DNA of 64,000 nucleotides, taken from the NCBI GenBank assembly GCA_002110465.1, contig NEED01000069.1, positions 124,001 through 188,000 of the forward strand, in the 5' to 3' direction. The DNA is from an unicellular cyanobacterium SU2 (lineage in GTDB: Bacteria; Cyanobacteriota; Cyanobacteriia; Cyanobacteriales; Microcystaceae). The position numbers were made by a program, and so were the translations under genes. The notes beneath the pieces were generated by a model, which was not told the DNA's origin, ran no database searches, and saw only the letters and a list, made by a program, of their open reading frames with translations. This document shows, in pieces, positions 29,660 through 38,667 of the stretch (positions are counted from its first letter, which is position 1; the number at the start of each line of letters is the position of its first letter).

Positions 29660-30208
29660 TTAATGTTGTACCACTAAAACGTCACAAGGGGCATGATGAA
29701 CCACATAATTACTCACACTTCCTAAGAATAACTCTGATAAACCAGTACGGCCACGACGACCAATTAAAATTAAATCAGCCTTCCAATGGTTAGCCATTAA
29801 ACAGATTTGTCGGCCCGGTTCACCATAGCTATAGTCGGCGAATGCCTCTCGTCCTTCTTTTTTAGCTTGCTTAGTCAATCTTTCTAACCAAGCTTTGAGT
29901 TCTTCGGTACTTTCTTGGATTAATTTCTCTTCTAACTGCACCATTTCTTGAGAATAAATCCCCGCGTAACCCGCCATTCCTGCATAAATGGGTAAATTAT
30001 TGATTCCAGGGAATCGCCCTTGAACACAATAAAAAATCATTAATTGACTTTGATTAACTTTGGCTAAGTGTAGAGATTCTTCAAAGATTTCGGGCGTATC
30101 TGCAAGATAATCAACTGCTACTAAAATTTTTTGATAGTTAACCCTACCTTGTTGTTGCTTTTGCTTAGATTGGGTCAAGGCTTGGTGATTTCCCACTTCA
30201 TGAACCAT
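29660..30208 (-). CDS. Universal stress protein family protein
   Basis: This 182-residue single UspA domain contains the ATP-binding pattern GRRGRTGLSELFLGSVSNYV and ends HAPCDVLVVQ. The N-terminal extension of about 20 residues is Gln-rich (KQKQQQG). Strand 1 begins YQKILVAVDYLADTPE. It is expected to be a soluble dimer that binds ATP; its regulatory role is unknown. It is transcribed alone. Confidence 0.93.
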   Translation of the reverse strand: MVHEVGNHQALTQSKQKQQQGRVNYQKILVAVDYLADTPEIFEESLHLAKVNQSQLMIFYCVQGRFPGINNLPIYAGMAGYAGIYSQEMVQLEEKLIQESTEELKAWLERLTKQAKKEGREAFADYSYGEPGRQICLMANHWKADLILIGRRGRTGLSELFLGSVSNYVVHHAPCDVLVVQH

Positions 30209-30410
30209 AAGTCCCCCCCGATAATTGACTGAGTTTCTACTTTTAGCTTGACATAAGCAATCATTTATGTATCAATTTTGACAGAAAAGTTAATAGTTTC
30301 GAGTTATCAGAATTAAACCTAAAAAGTTGACTTAAAAATCTATCAACACCGATCGCTCTTTTTGATTAATACAAAAATTATCAGTCCTTTTTGATAGATT
30401 GGTTGATGAC

Positions 30411-30974
30411 CTAGTACAGTAGCAATTTCCTTAAGTCAATCCCGATATCAGGAAACGCTTGAGATGTAATTGTTCCTGATATAGATTCAGTAATTTGTGA
30501 GTAACGGCTATTTTGGAGTTGAGTATGAACAATCAGCTTTTTGTTCTTCAAATCAATTACCCAATATTCAGGTACTCCATTACGTGCATAGGTGATGATT
30601 TTCTGTTCTAAATCTTTTTTGAGAGTTTTATGAGATACTTCGATCAACCAATAGATATCTTGAGGATAGGGATGATGATTTCGATAGATAGTTTCAGGAA
30701 GCCGAACTATAGCTATATCTGGTTCTGGTTCTGAATTATCCAAAGTTATTGGATGAGAATCTCTTACTTGAGCCTTTCCTTTAAGTAAATCTCTTAGATA
30801 ATCGCTTACAGATTGATTAGTATAGCTATGCTCAATCCCCTCTGGACTCATCTCAATAATATTTCCTTCCAAAAGTTCAACTGGTTTACCTTCTAATACT
30901 CCAGAGTTAACCAGTTCGTGCCATTCATCTATCGACCATTTATAAATAGTTGAAGCCAGATCTGCTTTGGTCAT
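30411..30974 (-). CDS. Uma2 family (DUF820) putative endonuclease
   Basis: This 187-residue member of a family highly expanded in cyanobacteria has a PD-(D/E)XK-like fold. Recognisable are VELLEGNIIEMSPEGIEHSY, SEPEPDIAIVR (acidic active-site position) and IYWLIEVSHKTLKKDLEQKI (E and K positions), then YARNGVPEYWVIDLKNKKL. These are usually annotated as Uma2 endonucleases, though biochemical evidence is thin. It is monocistronic, with a palindromic hairpin about 75-115 bp upstream. Confidence 0.88.
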   Translation of the reverse strand: MTKADLASTIYKWSIDEWHELVNSGVLEGKPVELLEGNIIEMSPEGIEHSYTNQSVSDYLRDLLKGKAQVRDSHPITLDNSEPEPDIAIVRLPETIYRNHHPYPQDIYWLIEVSHKTLKKDLEQKIITYARNGVPEYWVIDLKNKKLIVHTQLQNSRYSQITESISGTITSQAFPDIGIDLRKLLLY

Positions 30975-31049
30975 TGCTATTGCCGAATTCTACTTTAATT
31001 GTAGAACTACGTTTAATCAGCGATCGCATTTCTCGAGTAGATTTAAGAC

Positions 31050-31089
31050 GGGCGGCTTAAAGGTCGGAAATAATTCCGACCCCGCGCCC
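31050..31089. promoter_or_regulatory. Two-tier palindromic hairpin upstream of the Uma2 gene
   Basis: GGTCGGAA and TTCCGACC (8 bp, ATAA loop, 31062-31081) are nested in an outer GGGCG/CGCCC stem (31050-31089). GC-rich in an AT-rich gap, it could be an operator, the end of a transcript or a mobile repeat. The remaining 30975-31290 gap shows only the lone repeat end near 31263-31279. Confidence 0.5.
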
Positions 31090-31296
31090 TCATTTATTGT
31101 TGATTGTTGAGGGAAGATTTTAGATTTACCAATGCCGAAATAAATGGCTTGTTCTCATTCAATCTGAAATCTGCAATCTACATTCTCCAATCTTTCTGTC
31201 AGGGGCAAAAATTTTGCATTCTAAATTCTACGTTCTGCTATACTTCCTTGGGTTGATTGTTGCCCACCTACTTAATTTCTCCTGATCCCTTTGCTT

Positions 31297-31557
31297 ATGT
31301 CCCAGTCCTCCATTACCGTTACCCTTAAACTTTTTGCAGCCTATCAAGAAGCCTACAAAGTCCCTGAATTAAAGCGAAATTTTCCTGAACAAACAACCGT
31401 GAAAATGGTCTTAGAAACCTTAATTAAAGAACATCCTGAATTAGAAAAATGGCATGATTTAACCCGATTTGGGGTTAATTTTCAATTTGTTGAACCGCAT
31501 TATTTACTTAAAGATGGAGATGAAATTGTTTTTATTCCTCCGGTTAGTGGCGGGTAA
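31297..31557 (+). CDS. MoaD/ThiS family sulfur-carrier-like protein
   Basis: This is an 86-residue ubiquitin-like protein ending in the diagnostic PPVSGG, the Gly-Gly tail that is adenylated and thiocarboxylated in MoaD and ThiS. KLFAAYQEAYKVPELKR and the segment HYLLKDGDEIVFIPP fit the fold. I prefer ATG 31297 to the TTG at 31291. No moaE, thi or cys genes are adjacent, so whether it serves molybdopterin, thiamine or another sulfur transfer is open. It converges on the SagB-type gene. Confidence 0.88.
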   Translation: MSQSSITVTLKLFAAYQEAYKVPELKRNFPEQTTVKMVLETLIKEHPELEKWHDLTRFGVNFQFVEPHYLLKDGDEIVFIPPVSGG

Positions 31558-31645
31558 GGAGAGAGGGGCTTCGACTGTCGCTGTCGCCCAAGAGAGTGGG
31601 GAGGGGGGAACAATATTTTTGCCTGTTCCCCTCTGTTATGATCAC

Positions 31646-33172
31646 TCATCGTGGCCTTCCTAAAGTCGTAATATAAAGAACTGCTTCATCGGTAGGAATT
31701 CCCAAGACTTCATTGACTTGATCATCAAAAAAGCCTCCTATTCCACTTACCCCTAAATTCAACTGAATAGCAGCTAAATTGAGACGTTGTCCCAGATGTC
31801 CTGCATCTAAATGTAGATAACGATAGGCGCGATCGCCATATTTAGCAACAGCTTTTTGAAGATCGGCAGTATGAAAAACTAAAGCCCCTGCATCCCGTCC
31901 TAAATCCTGTCCTAAACATAAATAATGTAATTCTCGCCGAAAGTTTTTAAAGCGAATTTGTCGTAATTCTTGGGCTTTTGGCGCATAATAATAACACCCT
32001 TCATCTAATCCCGTAACACCAGACACAGCAATAAATGTTTCAATTAACTCCAAAGCAAAATAATCAGGTTTAGGATCTAACTCGGTTGCTTGATAATCTT
32101 GAGGCTGATAGGTGAAATTTAGTAGAGATTTAAGTTCATCTAAGGTTAACTCTTCCCCTGTATAAGAACGAGTGGATCGCCGTTTTAAAATCGTTTTTTC
32201 TAAGTCAATAAGATGGTTCCCCCAGTCAATGGGGGCTGTTTTCGTAGAAACCTTTAAACAGAACGGAAAATTATATTTATCTTCTAAATTTGGTTCCTCT
32301 GAAATTAAAGTTGAACCTAGAGACGGTTCTGGGTCTCTAATTTCCGTTGCTTGATGGAAATAATAGAGTAATTCCCCATCATCAATCGGAGGATAATCTT
32401 GATGAATTTCTGAGGGAAAAACTGTCGGTTTTGAGGTGTTTAAGCGGAGTTGATCCCTTTGGGATAAATCCTGAAGAGAAATAACGGTAATAGCCGCTTC
32501 TTGATCAGGATCGAGATATAGCATTTCATTAATCACCTGATCAACAAATCCTCCGATCAAATGAGGACGATATTGATTAATAGCACAGGCTAATTCAATA
32601 TTACCTAATAAATGCCCTGTATCTAGCATAATCCTACGATAAGCCCGATCCTCATACCGCCAAGCTGACCGCTCAAAAATTGCCGTTGTAATGATAGCTA
32701 GTTGAGTATTTTTTAAGTCGAAATCACCGAAACAGCCTTCTTGTAAATTAGACCAAACATCGTTTTCCCAAAAATGAATTAGGGAGTGAGTTTGCGCTTG
32801 ATAATTGTACAACCCTGAAGGTAATAACGGAGTCCCCTGAGAAATCAAATAAACTTCGGCAGGATAGAGTCCGCCGGCTGAAGGAGAAGCCCTTAAATAT
32901 AAAGGAGTTCCCATGGTAGGAACTTTAGCAGTTAAGCCATAACTATAGGCTAATAAACGAGATAAACGTTGCCATTGTTGAGTGTGTTTATCTTGGGGGC
33001 ATTTTTCTGATAAATAACTCCTAAGATCGTAGGAATTACCAATTTTATATTGTTTAAAAACCGAAGGTTGTTTTGACCAATCTAGCCCCTTACTTTTGGT
33101 GGCAATGGTTTCAGGATGATATTTTGTCCGTTCATGATAATGGGTAGCGATCGAGATTGGCTGATCTGACAT
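31646..33172 (-). CDS. SagB/ThcOx-type dehydrogenase with two nitroreductase domains
   Basis: This 508-residue protein consists of two tandem nitroreductase-like FMN domains. The N-terminal half has the SagB pattern LYLRASPSAGGLYPAEVYLI with SAWRYEDRAYRRIMLDTGHL; the C-terminal half begins at about 325 with ILKRRSTRSYTGEEL and repeats KYGDRAYRYLHLDAGHL. SagB proteins oxidise azolines to azoles in RiPP pathways, but stand-alone double-domain forms are widespread in cyanobacteria without RiPP genes. No YcaO partner or precursor peptide is nearby. An inverted repeat about 130-145 nt upstream may regulate it. Confidence 0.88.
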   Translation of the reverse strand: MSDQPISIATHYHERTKYHPETIATKSKGLDWSKQPSVFKQYKIGNSYDLRSYLSEKCPQDKHTQQWQRLSRLLAYSYGLTAKVPTMGTPLYLRASPSAGGLYPAEVYLISQGTPLLPSGLYNYQAQTHSLIHFWENDVWSNLQEGCFGDFDLKNTQLAIITTAIFERSAWRYEDRAYRRIMLDTGHLLGNIELACAINQYRPHLIGGFVDQVINEMLYLDPDQEAAITVISLQDLSQRDQLRLNTSKPTVFPSEIHQDYPPIDDGELLYYFHQATEIRDPEPSLGSTLISEEPNLEDKYNFPFCLKVSTKTAPIDWGNHLIDLEKTILKRRSTRSYTGEELTLDELKSLLNFTYQPQDYQATELDPKPDYFALELIETFIAVSGVTGLDEGCYYYAPKAQELRQIRFKNFRRELHYLCLGQDLGRDAGALVFHTADLQKAVAKYGDRAYRYLHLDAGHLGQRLNLAAIQLNLGVSGIGGFFDDQVNEVLGIPTDEAVLYITTLGRPR

Positions 33173-33301
33173 AAAAATTTTCTTAAACTATTGGCATTCC
33201 AAGTTTAAAATTAAACTTGATTGACTTAAAGCCTAACCTTACATGATAAGTTAATCATCTGGCAAGAAGTTTTATATTTCTCAGGGAGGATAATTAGTGA
33301 T

Positions 33302-33317
33302 AATGATCACAATCATT
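33302..33317. promoter_or_regulatory. Candidate operator (Fur-like inverted repeat)
   Basis: AATGAT and ATCATT, separated by CACA, form a perfect inverted repeat preceded by GATA, partly resembling a Fur box. It lies 130 nt upstream of the SagB-type gene and 138 nt upstream of the small divergent gene. The similarity is suggestive only. Confidence 0.3.
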
Positions 33318-33454
33318 CTAGATTGATGTCCTTGACAAAATTTTTGATATTATTGGATATATCGTGCATTTAAACCGATTTATAAAATGGGTTTCCTGTT
33401 GATAGCTTCACTGAAAAAATTTCTCAATAATTAACTTCTAAAAACAAAAAAACG

Positions 33455-33667
33455 ATGAATAGTGACGAATTAGCCAAATATATTGAAATGACTGAAGGAA
33501 TTTCTAAACCTTGGTTACTTATTCAGTTAAGAATCAAGAAATTGCAAGAAAATAAACCTAATTTATCTCCCGAAGAATATGATAGTAAACTGGCTGAATT
33601 ACATCAAGATTTAATGAATTTAGGAGAATGGTGGGTAGGGATTGAAGATCAAGTTTTTAATCCCTAA
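33455..33667 (+). CDS. Small conserved hypothetical protein
   Basis: This 70-residue acidic, helical, soluble protein starts MNSDELAKYIEMTEGISKPW and contains KKLQENKPNLSPEEYDSKLA, then ends in GEWWVGIEDQVFNP. It has no known motif. The coding look (regular codon use and balanced composition) supports a real gene. It is divergent from the SagB-type gene and convergent with PhzF. Function is unknown. Confidence 0.65.
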   Translation: MNSDELAKYIEMTEGISKPWLLIQLRIKKLQENKPNLSPEEYDSKLAELHQDLMNLGEWWVGIEDQVFNP

Positions 33668-33714
33668 ATTTAGGGTAAAATTAATCAATGAATCTAGACT
33701 AAAGCCTGATTCTA

Positions 33715-34632
33715 TTAAATATCAGGAATCTCCATTGATCCTTCACTCACTAATACAGAAGATCCTCCTACGCGAATGTCTGTCACTTTTCCTTGAGATT
33801 TGTGGGTAATTACTTCCAAAATACTTGGTCTTCCCATCTCAAACCCTTGTTCAACCCGCCAGTTGCAAGTTCCATCGGAGATCTCCTCGCGAATGGCTAA
33901 ATAGCCTCCTAACGCTGTTGCTGCTGATCCGGTGGCGGGATCTTCCACAATTCCCATAGAAGGGGCAAACATCCGCGATCGCAAATCCGATCCTTCCCGT
34001 TCAGGATCAAAACAAAAAACGTAGAGAGAAGGAGACCAATGATCTGCTAAGATTTGTTGCCAGCGATCGCAGTTAAATTGGATACGTCCTAATGCTTCTC
34101 GGTTATGAAGAGGAACAAACAAAAAAGGAACCCCACAAGATACGCCTTGAGGCCGATATTTATCTTCTCGAAAATCAGTGATTTCTAATCCTAAGATTGA
34201 GGCTAATTCTCTTAGGGATGGAATATTATTATTAAACTCTGGAAGTTGGGCAGATTTCAATTCTGTATAGATAGGTTTTTCTCCTTCACTTTTGATGGTA
34301 ACAGGTACTAATCCGACTCCTTCTTCAAAAACAATCTCAATTCTATCTTCAGTCAGAGAAACCTCTCCAATCAAACTTAAAACATAAGCAGTTCCCACGG
34401 TGGGATGACCCGCGAAAGGTAGTTCGGTTGCAGGGGTAAAAATCCTTAGTTTTCGGGTTCCTTGAGGGGTTTGGGGCGGAAAAACAAAGACGGTTTCTGA
34501 AAAGTTAAATTCTGCCGCCACTTTTTGCATTTGTTGAGTGGTTAAGCCTTGAGAATTGGGAAAAATTGCTAATTGATTTCCCCCAAATATTTGATTGGTA
34601 AAAACATCTGCCGTATAAAATTTGTATTTCAT
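33715..34632 (-). CDS. PhzF family isomerase-like protein
   Basis: This 305-residue protein of the PhzF/diaminopimelate-epimerase-like fold contains YTADVFTNQIFGGNQLAIFP, FNFSETVFVFPP (catalytic Glu position), TPATELPFAGHPTVGTAYVL and VEDPATGSAATALGGYLA, all family hallmarks. I start at ATG 34632 because an upstream ATG adds only eight residues outside the fold. Members are isomerases of uncertain substrate; phenazine synthesis is not implied. Confidence 0.93.
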   Translation of the reverse strand: MKYKFYTADVFTNQIFGGNQLAIFPNSQGLTTQQMQKVAAEFNFSETVFVFPPQTPQGTRKLRIFTPATELPFAGHPTVGTAYVLSLIGEVSLTEDRIEIVFEEGVGLVPVTIKSEGEKPIYTELKSAQLPEFNNNIPSLRELASILGLEITDFREDKYRPQGVSCGVPFLFVPLHNREALGRIQFNCDRWQQILADHWSPSLYVFCFDPEREGSDLRSRMFAPSMGIVEDPATGSAATALGGYLAIREEISDGTCNWRVEQGFEMGRPSILEVITHKSQGKVTDIRVGGSSVLVSEGSMEIPDI

Positions 34633-34749
34633 TTTGAATCGATAAAAATAACTCAAGTTAATGATAAGTCAACCATCAAAGTTCTTCGTTAGCTCTTTAG
34701 CCCTTATTCGATCAGGTAAAATTTAAAAACTTTAATTTTCAACTGTCTT

Positions 34750-35334
34750 TTAATTGGATTTAATCCGATTAATTGGGGTAGCTGTAACTATCATAGTCTT
34801 TTCGTTTTGGTTTAACTCAATTTCATCAATAACATACATTGTTTTTTGAGATCGATCAACCAATTCTTGCCAATCTTCTTTGCTTAAAACTTTTTTGAGT
34901 TGTAATAAAACGGTTTGACTTCCTCCCACAAAATTAAAGGCAGTCAAGGGAATATCTTCCCAAGTTATTTGTTGATCTATCATCAAATCTTCATCAAGTA
35001 TTTTGCGATAATTATTTCCATCTCTAACCCAAACATCTCCGGTGAATTTAATTTTTTTAATTTGGGAAACCGGAATTAATTGAGACGTTGTTTCTCTTTC
35101 AATAATTAATCCGCCTAAACTCCAATTTTTGAGAATTCCCCCGGTTGCTGCCTCAGAATCAAGATCAATTTCTACTGACTCACTAATAGACATAGCAATA
35201 CAGTCATTAGTAATAAAACAAGTTAATTCTTGTGCCGAAACCTGGGGGCTATTAGGGGTGATTTGAGAAGAAGTTTCTAACCCTAATAAAGAGATGATTA
35301 AAACCAGGGATAAACCATTAACTGATCGATTCAT
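34750..35334 (-). CDS. Secreted hypothetical protein
   Basis: This 194-residue protein has an N-terminal signal peptide (SLVLIISLLGLETSS) and a mature, mostly beta-rich domain with two cysteines early on (LTCFITNDCIAM). It includes the segment KIKFTGDVWVRDGNNYRK and ends PINRIKSN. I do not recognise the family. It lies downstream of the divergent ychF promoter, in the periplasm or lumen by prediction. Confidence 0.65.
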   Translation of the reverse strand: MNRSVNGLSLVLIISLLGLETSSQITPNSPQVSAQELTCFITNDCIAMSISESVEIDLDSEAATGGILKNWSLGGLIIERETTSQLIPVSQIKKIKFTGDVWVRDGNNYRKILDEDLMIDQQITWEDIPLTAFNFVGGSQTVLLQLKKVLSKEDWQELVDRSQKTMYVIDEIELNQNEKTMIVTATPINRIKSN

Positions 35335-35445
35335 ACGTTTGACCTTCTAGACAAAGAAGAAAACCTTAAGATATTATAGCGATCGCTGATTATGTTATAA
35401 CTTATATAATTGCTCAATAGATAATTGTTCATTAATAATTAATTT

Positions 35446-36537
35446 ATGCTAAAAGCTGGAATCGTAGGACTTCCTAATGTCGGTAAATCAACTCTATTTA
35501 ACGCCTTAGTTGCCAATGCGAAAGCAGACGCAGCCAATTTTCCCTTTTGTACCATTGAACCGAATGTAGGAGTGGTTGCGGTTCCTGATGAACGGTTAGA
35601 GGTATTAGCCAAGTTATCGAAATCTGAAAAAACTGTCCCCACCCGCATTGAATTTGTGGATATTGCCGGTTTAGTCAAAGGGGCCAGTCAAGGGGAAGGG
35701 TTAGGAAATCAGTTTCTAGCTAATATTCGGGAAGTAGATGCGATTGTTCATGTTGTTCGTTGTTTTGATGATGATGATATTATTCATGTATCCGGTTCGG
35801 TTGATCCTGGTAGAGATATTGAAGTGATCAATTTAGAACTGGCTTTAGCGGACTTATCCCAAACGGAAAAACGCCTAGAACGGTTGCGAAAACAAGTTAA
35901 GGGGAAAAAAGAAGGACAAGAAGAAATACCCGCCTTAGAAAAGATTATCGCCGCGCTTAATGAAGGAATCGGGGCGCGTCATGTAGACTTAACGGAAGAA
36001 GAAGAAGAGTTAATTAAGTCCTTGGGGTTACTAACAAAAAAACCCATTATTTATGCAGCTAATGTTTCTGAAGATGACCTAGCAACGGGGAATGATTGGG
36101 TAGAAGAAGTCAAAAAAATTGCTACTGCTGACAAGGCAAAAGTTGTCATTGTTTCGGCTCAAGTAGAATCAGAATTAGTCGAGATTCCTGACGACGAAAA
36201 AGCGGATTATTTAGAAGCATTAGGAGTAACAGAAGGGGGCTTACAATCATTAATTAAAGCTACCTATGAGTTATTAGGATTACGAACCTATTTAACCACA
36301 GGTCCCCAAGAAACTCGCGCTTGGACAATTTATGCGGGGATGAAAGCACCTCAAGCAGCAGGAGTTATTCACACTGATTTTGAACGGGGATTTATTCGGG
36401 CTGAAACTGTCACTTATGATGATTTAGTGGCTTGTGGAACCATGACAGCAGCCAAAGAAAAAGGGTTAGTTCGTAGTGAAGGAAAAGAGTATGAAGTCAA
36501 AGAAGGAGATGTAATGTTATTTAGGTTTAATGTTTAA
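35446..36537 (+). CDS. ychF: Obg-like GTPase/ATPase YchF
   Basis: This highly conserved P-loop NTPase of the Obg family has 363 residues. The G1 motif is GLPNVGKS (8-15); G3 lies in IEFVDIAGLVKGASQGEGLG. The coiled-coil insert is LSQTEKRLERLRKQVKG, and the C-terminal TGS domain includes the terminal KEGDVMLFRFNV. YchF family members prefer ATP, associate with ribosomes and modulate stress responses. It is divergent from the secreted hypothetical gene and is followed by two repeat copies. Confidence 0.97.
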   Translation: MLKAGIVGLPNVGKSTLFNALVANAKADAANFPFCTIEPNVGVVAVPDERLEVLAKLSKSEKTVPTRIEFVDIAGLVKGASQGEGLGNQFLANIREVDAIVHVVRCFDDDDIIHVSGSVDPGRDIEVINLELALADLSQTEKRLERLRKQVKGKKEGQEEIPALEKIIAALNEGIGARHVDLTEEEEELIKSLGLLTKKPIIYAANVSEDDLATGNDWVEEVKKIATADKAKVVIVSAQVESELVEIPDDEKADYLEALGVTEGGLQSLIKATYELLGLRTYLTTGPQETRAWTIYAGMKAPQAAGVIHTDFERGFIRAETVTYDDLVACGTMTAAKEKGLVRSEGKEYEVKEGDVMLFRFNV

Positions 36538-36563
36538 TGAAACTAGAAAAAATTATCAAATCT

Positions 36564-36699
36564 AAGTTCGTAGTCAGGGCTTTAGCCTTGATAAAATAGC
36601 TATAAAGAGCTTACTACTAACAGTGATAATAATCATTAATCTAGGTTCATCGTAAGGGCTTTAGCCCTAAGAAGATAACTCTAAAGAACTTACTACTAA
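36564..36699. repeat. Two adjacent interspersed palindromic repeats after ychF
   Basis: Two copies in a row: 36564-36620 begins AAGTTCGTAGTCAGGGCTTT and ends GAGCTTACTACTAA; 36642-36699 has the core AGGGCTTTAGCCCT and ends AAGAACTTACTACTAA. They belong to the same family as 5481-5550 and 56791-56830. Confidence 0.65.
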
Positions 36700-36729
36700 A
36701 TTGATCTTTGATATCAAATTAAACTCCTA

Positions 36730-36946
36730 TTAGTTGAGGTTTTTAAATTTAGCGATCGCTTCTTCAATATCAGGAAGTCGTTGACCCGATTTTTGAGCAA
36801 TTTCTAACCATAACTCTCGAACAATCATTAATTCTTGTAAAGTCTCTTCTAGGGTTTCTCCTTGTGCTAAACATCCTTATCAAAGCAGGTATTTCAGCAA
36901 CAAATCCTCCTTCTTCACAGGGATAAATAACCATAGGATAATTCAT
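36730..36946 (-). pseudogene. HicB-like antitoxin gene with a frameshift
   Basis: On the minus strand ATG 36944-36946, preceded by GGAGA, opens MNYPMVIYPCEEGGFVAEIP, the N-terminus of HicB-like antitoxins. After AEIPALI the frame shifts; the +1 frame then continues GCLAQGETLEETLQELMIVR and ends IEEAIAKFKNLN. The total of 217 nt (3n+1) shows a single-base insertion near 36875-36882. No HicA toxin gene is adjacent. The gene is dead unless this is a sequencing error in the short run TTATCAAAG. Confidence 0.8.
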
Positions 36947-36989
36947 ATTTAGTCTCCTTCAATTAATTCGACTGCTTTCTCTACTTATA

Positions 36990-38641
36990 TTAATGTTCGA
37001 GTACCTTAGTTTTTTTATTTTCCAGCCATTCTTTGACTTCTTTAATGAATTCGTTCCATTTTTCTGATTGTGCCACGACATCTATGACTTTTTTAAGACC
37101 TACGGCTCTTTCCTCGTCCATGCGTTCAATAATGTCATTAATATAATTATGAGACTCATCACTTATATGGATATCTTTTGCAACTTGAATGATTTCGTTA
37201 TATTCATTATTTTGATAATCAGGTGTTAATTCTCTAATAAGTTTATGCAGAAATTTTTCAGGTGCGTTACCTTGTTCAAGAACAAGTTGACGAATATATT
37301 TAATTGCTTGTGTTTGTTGTTCTTGAGTGTGAAAATCACTTCCTGTCAAAACTGACTTTATTTGTTTTAGTTTTTCATCTTCTGTTTGATAAACATCGCC
37401 ATCTAGTATAAAAAGCATTTCTTCAAGATTTTCTGTTTTCTTTAACAACATACCTGCTAAAAGTGTAAAACAATTTTTAGCAGCACCATATTCAGTGATA
37501 GAAACATATTTAGATATTCCTAATTCTCCTGCAATTTTCTTGACAATTGTTTTAGTTAAATCATCTTCAACAAAAATTTCTAAAGGCCTTTCTTGTTTTC
37601 CAGTTAACCGATGAATAGCATCTGGCTTAGTTTCATTAAAACATAGTGTTTTATCTAGAGTTGAAGATAGATGACGTATATTGATCCAATCAGAGTGTTT
37701 AATAATTGATTGAGAGTGGGTTGTAAAAATTATTTGAAGCTTGTTTTTTTTTGAAATTTCCTTTAAAAACTTTAGTAGTTTATCTAAAGCATCTTCATGT
37801 AAAAGTAAATCAATTTCATCGATTAAAATTAATGAATACTTAGGAGCTTGAAAAACTTCTTTTAATATAAAAAATATTCTTTGTTCACCAGCACCCATAC
37901 TAAGTGCAGAATAAACTTGATTATTAAATTTAACGCCTATATATTCTTTATTTTTCGACCCAACTGTATTGACATGATATTCTGTATAGTCTCTATTTAA
38001 AATCCAACTTGCTTTTTCTTTAACTTGGCGAGATATATCATCTGATAAAATTTGGGTCGAATACTGAATTATACTTTTCTGTGTTTCTTCTTCAATTTTA
38101 GGAACACAAGTTTTAATGCCGATAAAAGATATAGTCATTTCAATTAAAAGTGAGACACCTGCTGCTTGTAATAATAGTCTTCATAGCTCAATTTTTGTAT
38201 CATTCTTATTTGAAATGACTATACATATCTTTGCGGTCTTCTTTTATATATAGGCTTCCATCTTTGTTCTTTTGTATATTTAGTGTTAAGCTCAGTAAAT
38301 TTTTGTTTTTCATTTCTACAACTATGAATCAAAGTTAACTCACTACCTTGCCAAGTTGAATGACTTGTTGGCAAGAAAAAATTACTAAATTTATAATTGA
38401 TACTACTATATTCATTGTTTTTAAGGTCATCTTGATTTTTAGGCTGATAACAACAAGCTAAAGCATGGATAAGTGTTGATTTCCCACAACCATTGGGGCC
38501 GAGGATAGCAGTTAAATCTTTCTTAGAAAAATCAATAGATAATTCTTTAATATTTTTTAGCTTTTTAATTTCTAAACTAATAATTTTTTGTTGAGCAATA
38601 GTTTTATTTATGGTGCTAAAGTCTTGAATAAGTTTCGTCAT
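36990..38641 (-). pseudogene. OLD-family ATPase/TOPRIM nuclease gene interrupted by a MITE
   Basis: Two open frames, 38219-38641 and 36990-38138, are halves of one gene. The first holds the P-loop ILGPNGCGKSTLIHAL and ends KRRPQRYV. The second resumes SFIGIKTCVPKIEEE, then the ABC-type signature ALSMGAGEQRIFF, Walker B LILIDEIDLLLH, and a TOPRIM-like part (IFVEDDLTKTIVKK, LFILDGD). Removing 38130-38221 joins RYV directly to SFIGI in frame, giving about 519 residues. OLD-family proteins are often phage-defence nucleases; this copy should be inactive unless the halves reassemble. Confidence 0.88.
38130..38223. mobile_element. 90-bp MITE with TA target-site duplication
   Basis: TATAGTCATTTCAA at 38130-38143 is perfectly inverted as TTGAAATGACTATA at 38210-38223. 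Outer TA dinucleotides mark the duplicated target; deleting one TA plus 90 bp restores the host gene frame exactly. This is a non-autonomous element probably moved by an IS630/Tc1-mariner-type transposase. Its termini differ from the MITE at 3478-3570 except for the TA. Confidence 0.85.
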
Positions 38642-38667
38642 ATAGTAACTCTATTTTTCATTTGCTC

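Noticed and set aside
31646-33172. RiPP azole biosynthesis cluster
   Set aside because: The SagB-type protein has no YcaO partner, precursor peptide or transporter nearby, and this double-domain form is common as a stand-alone gene.
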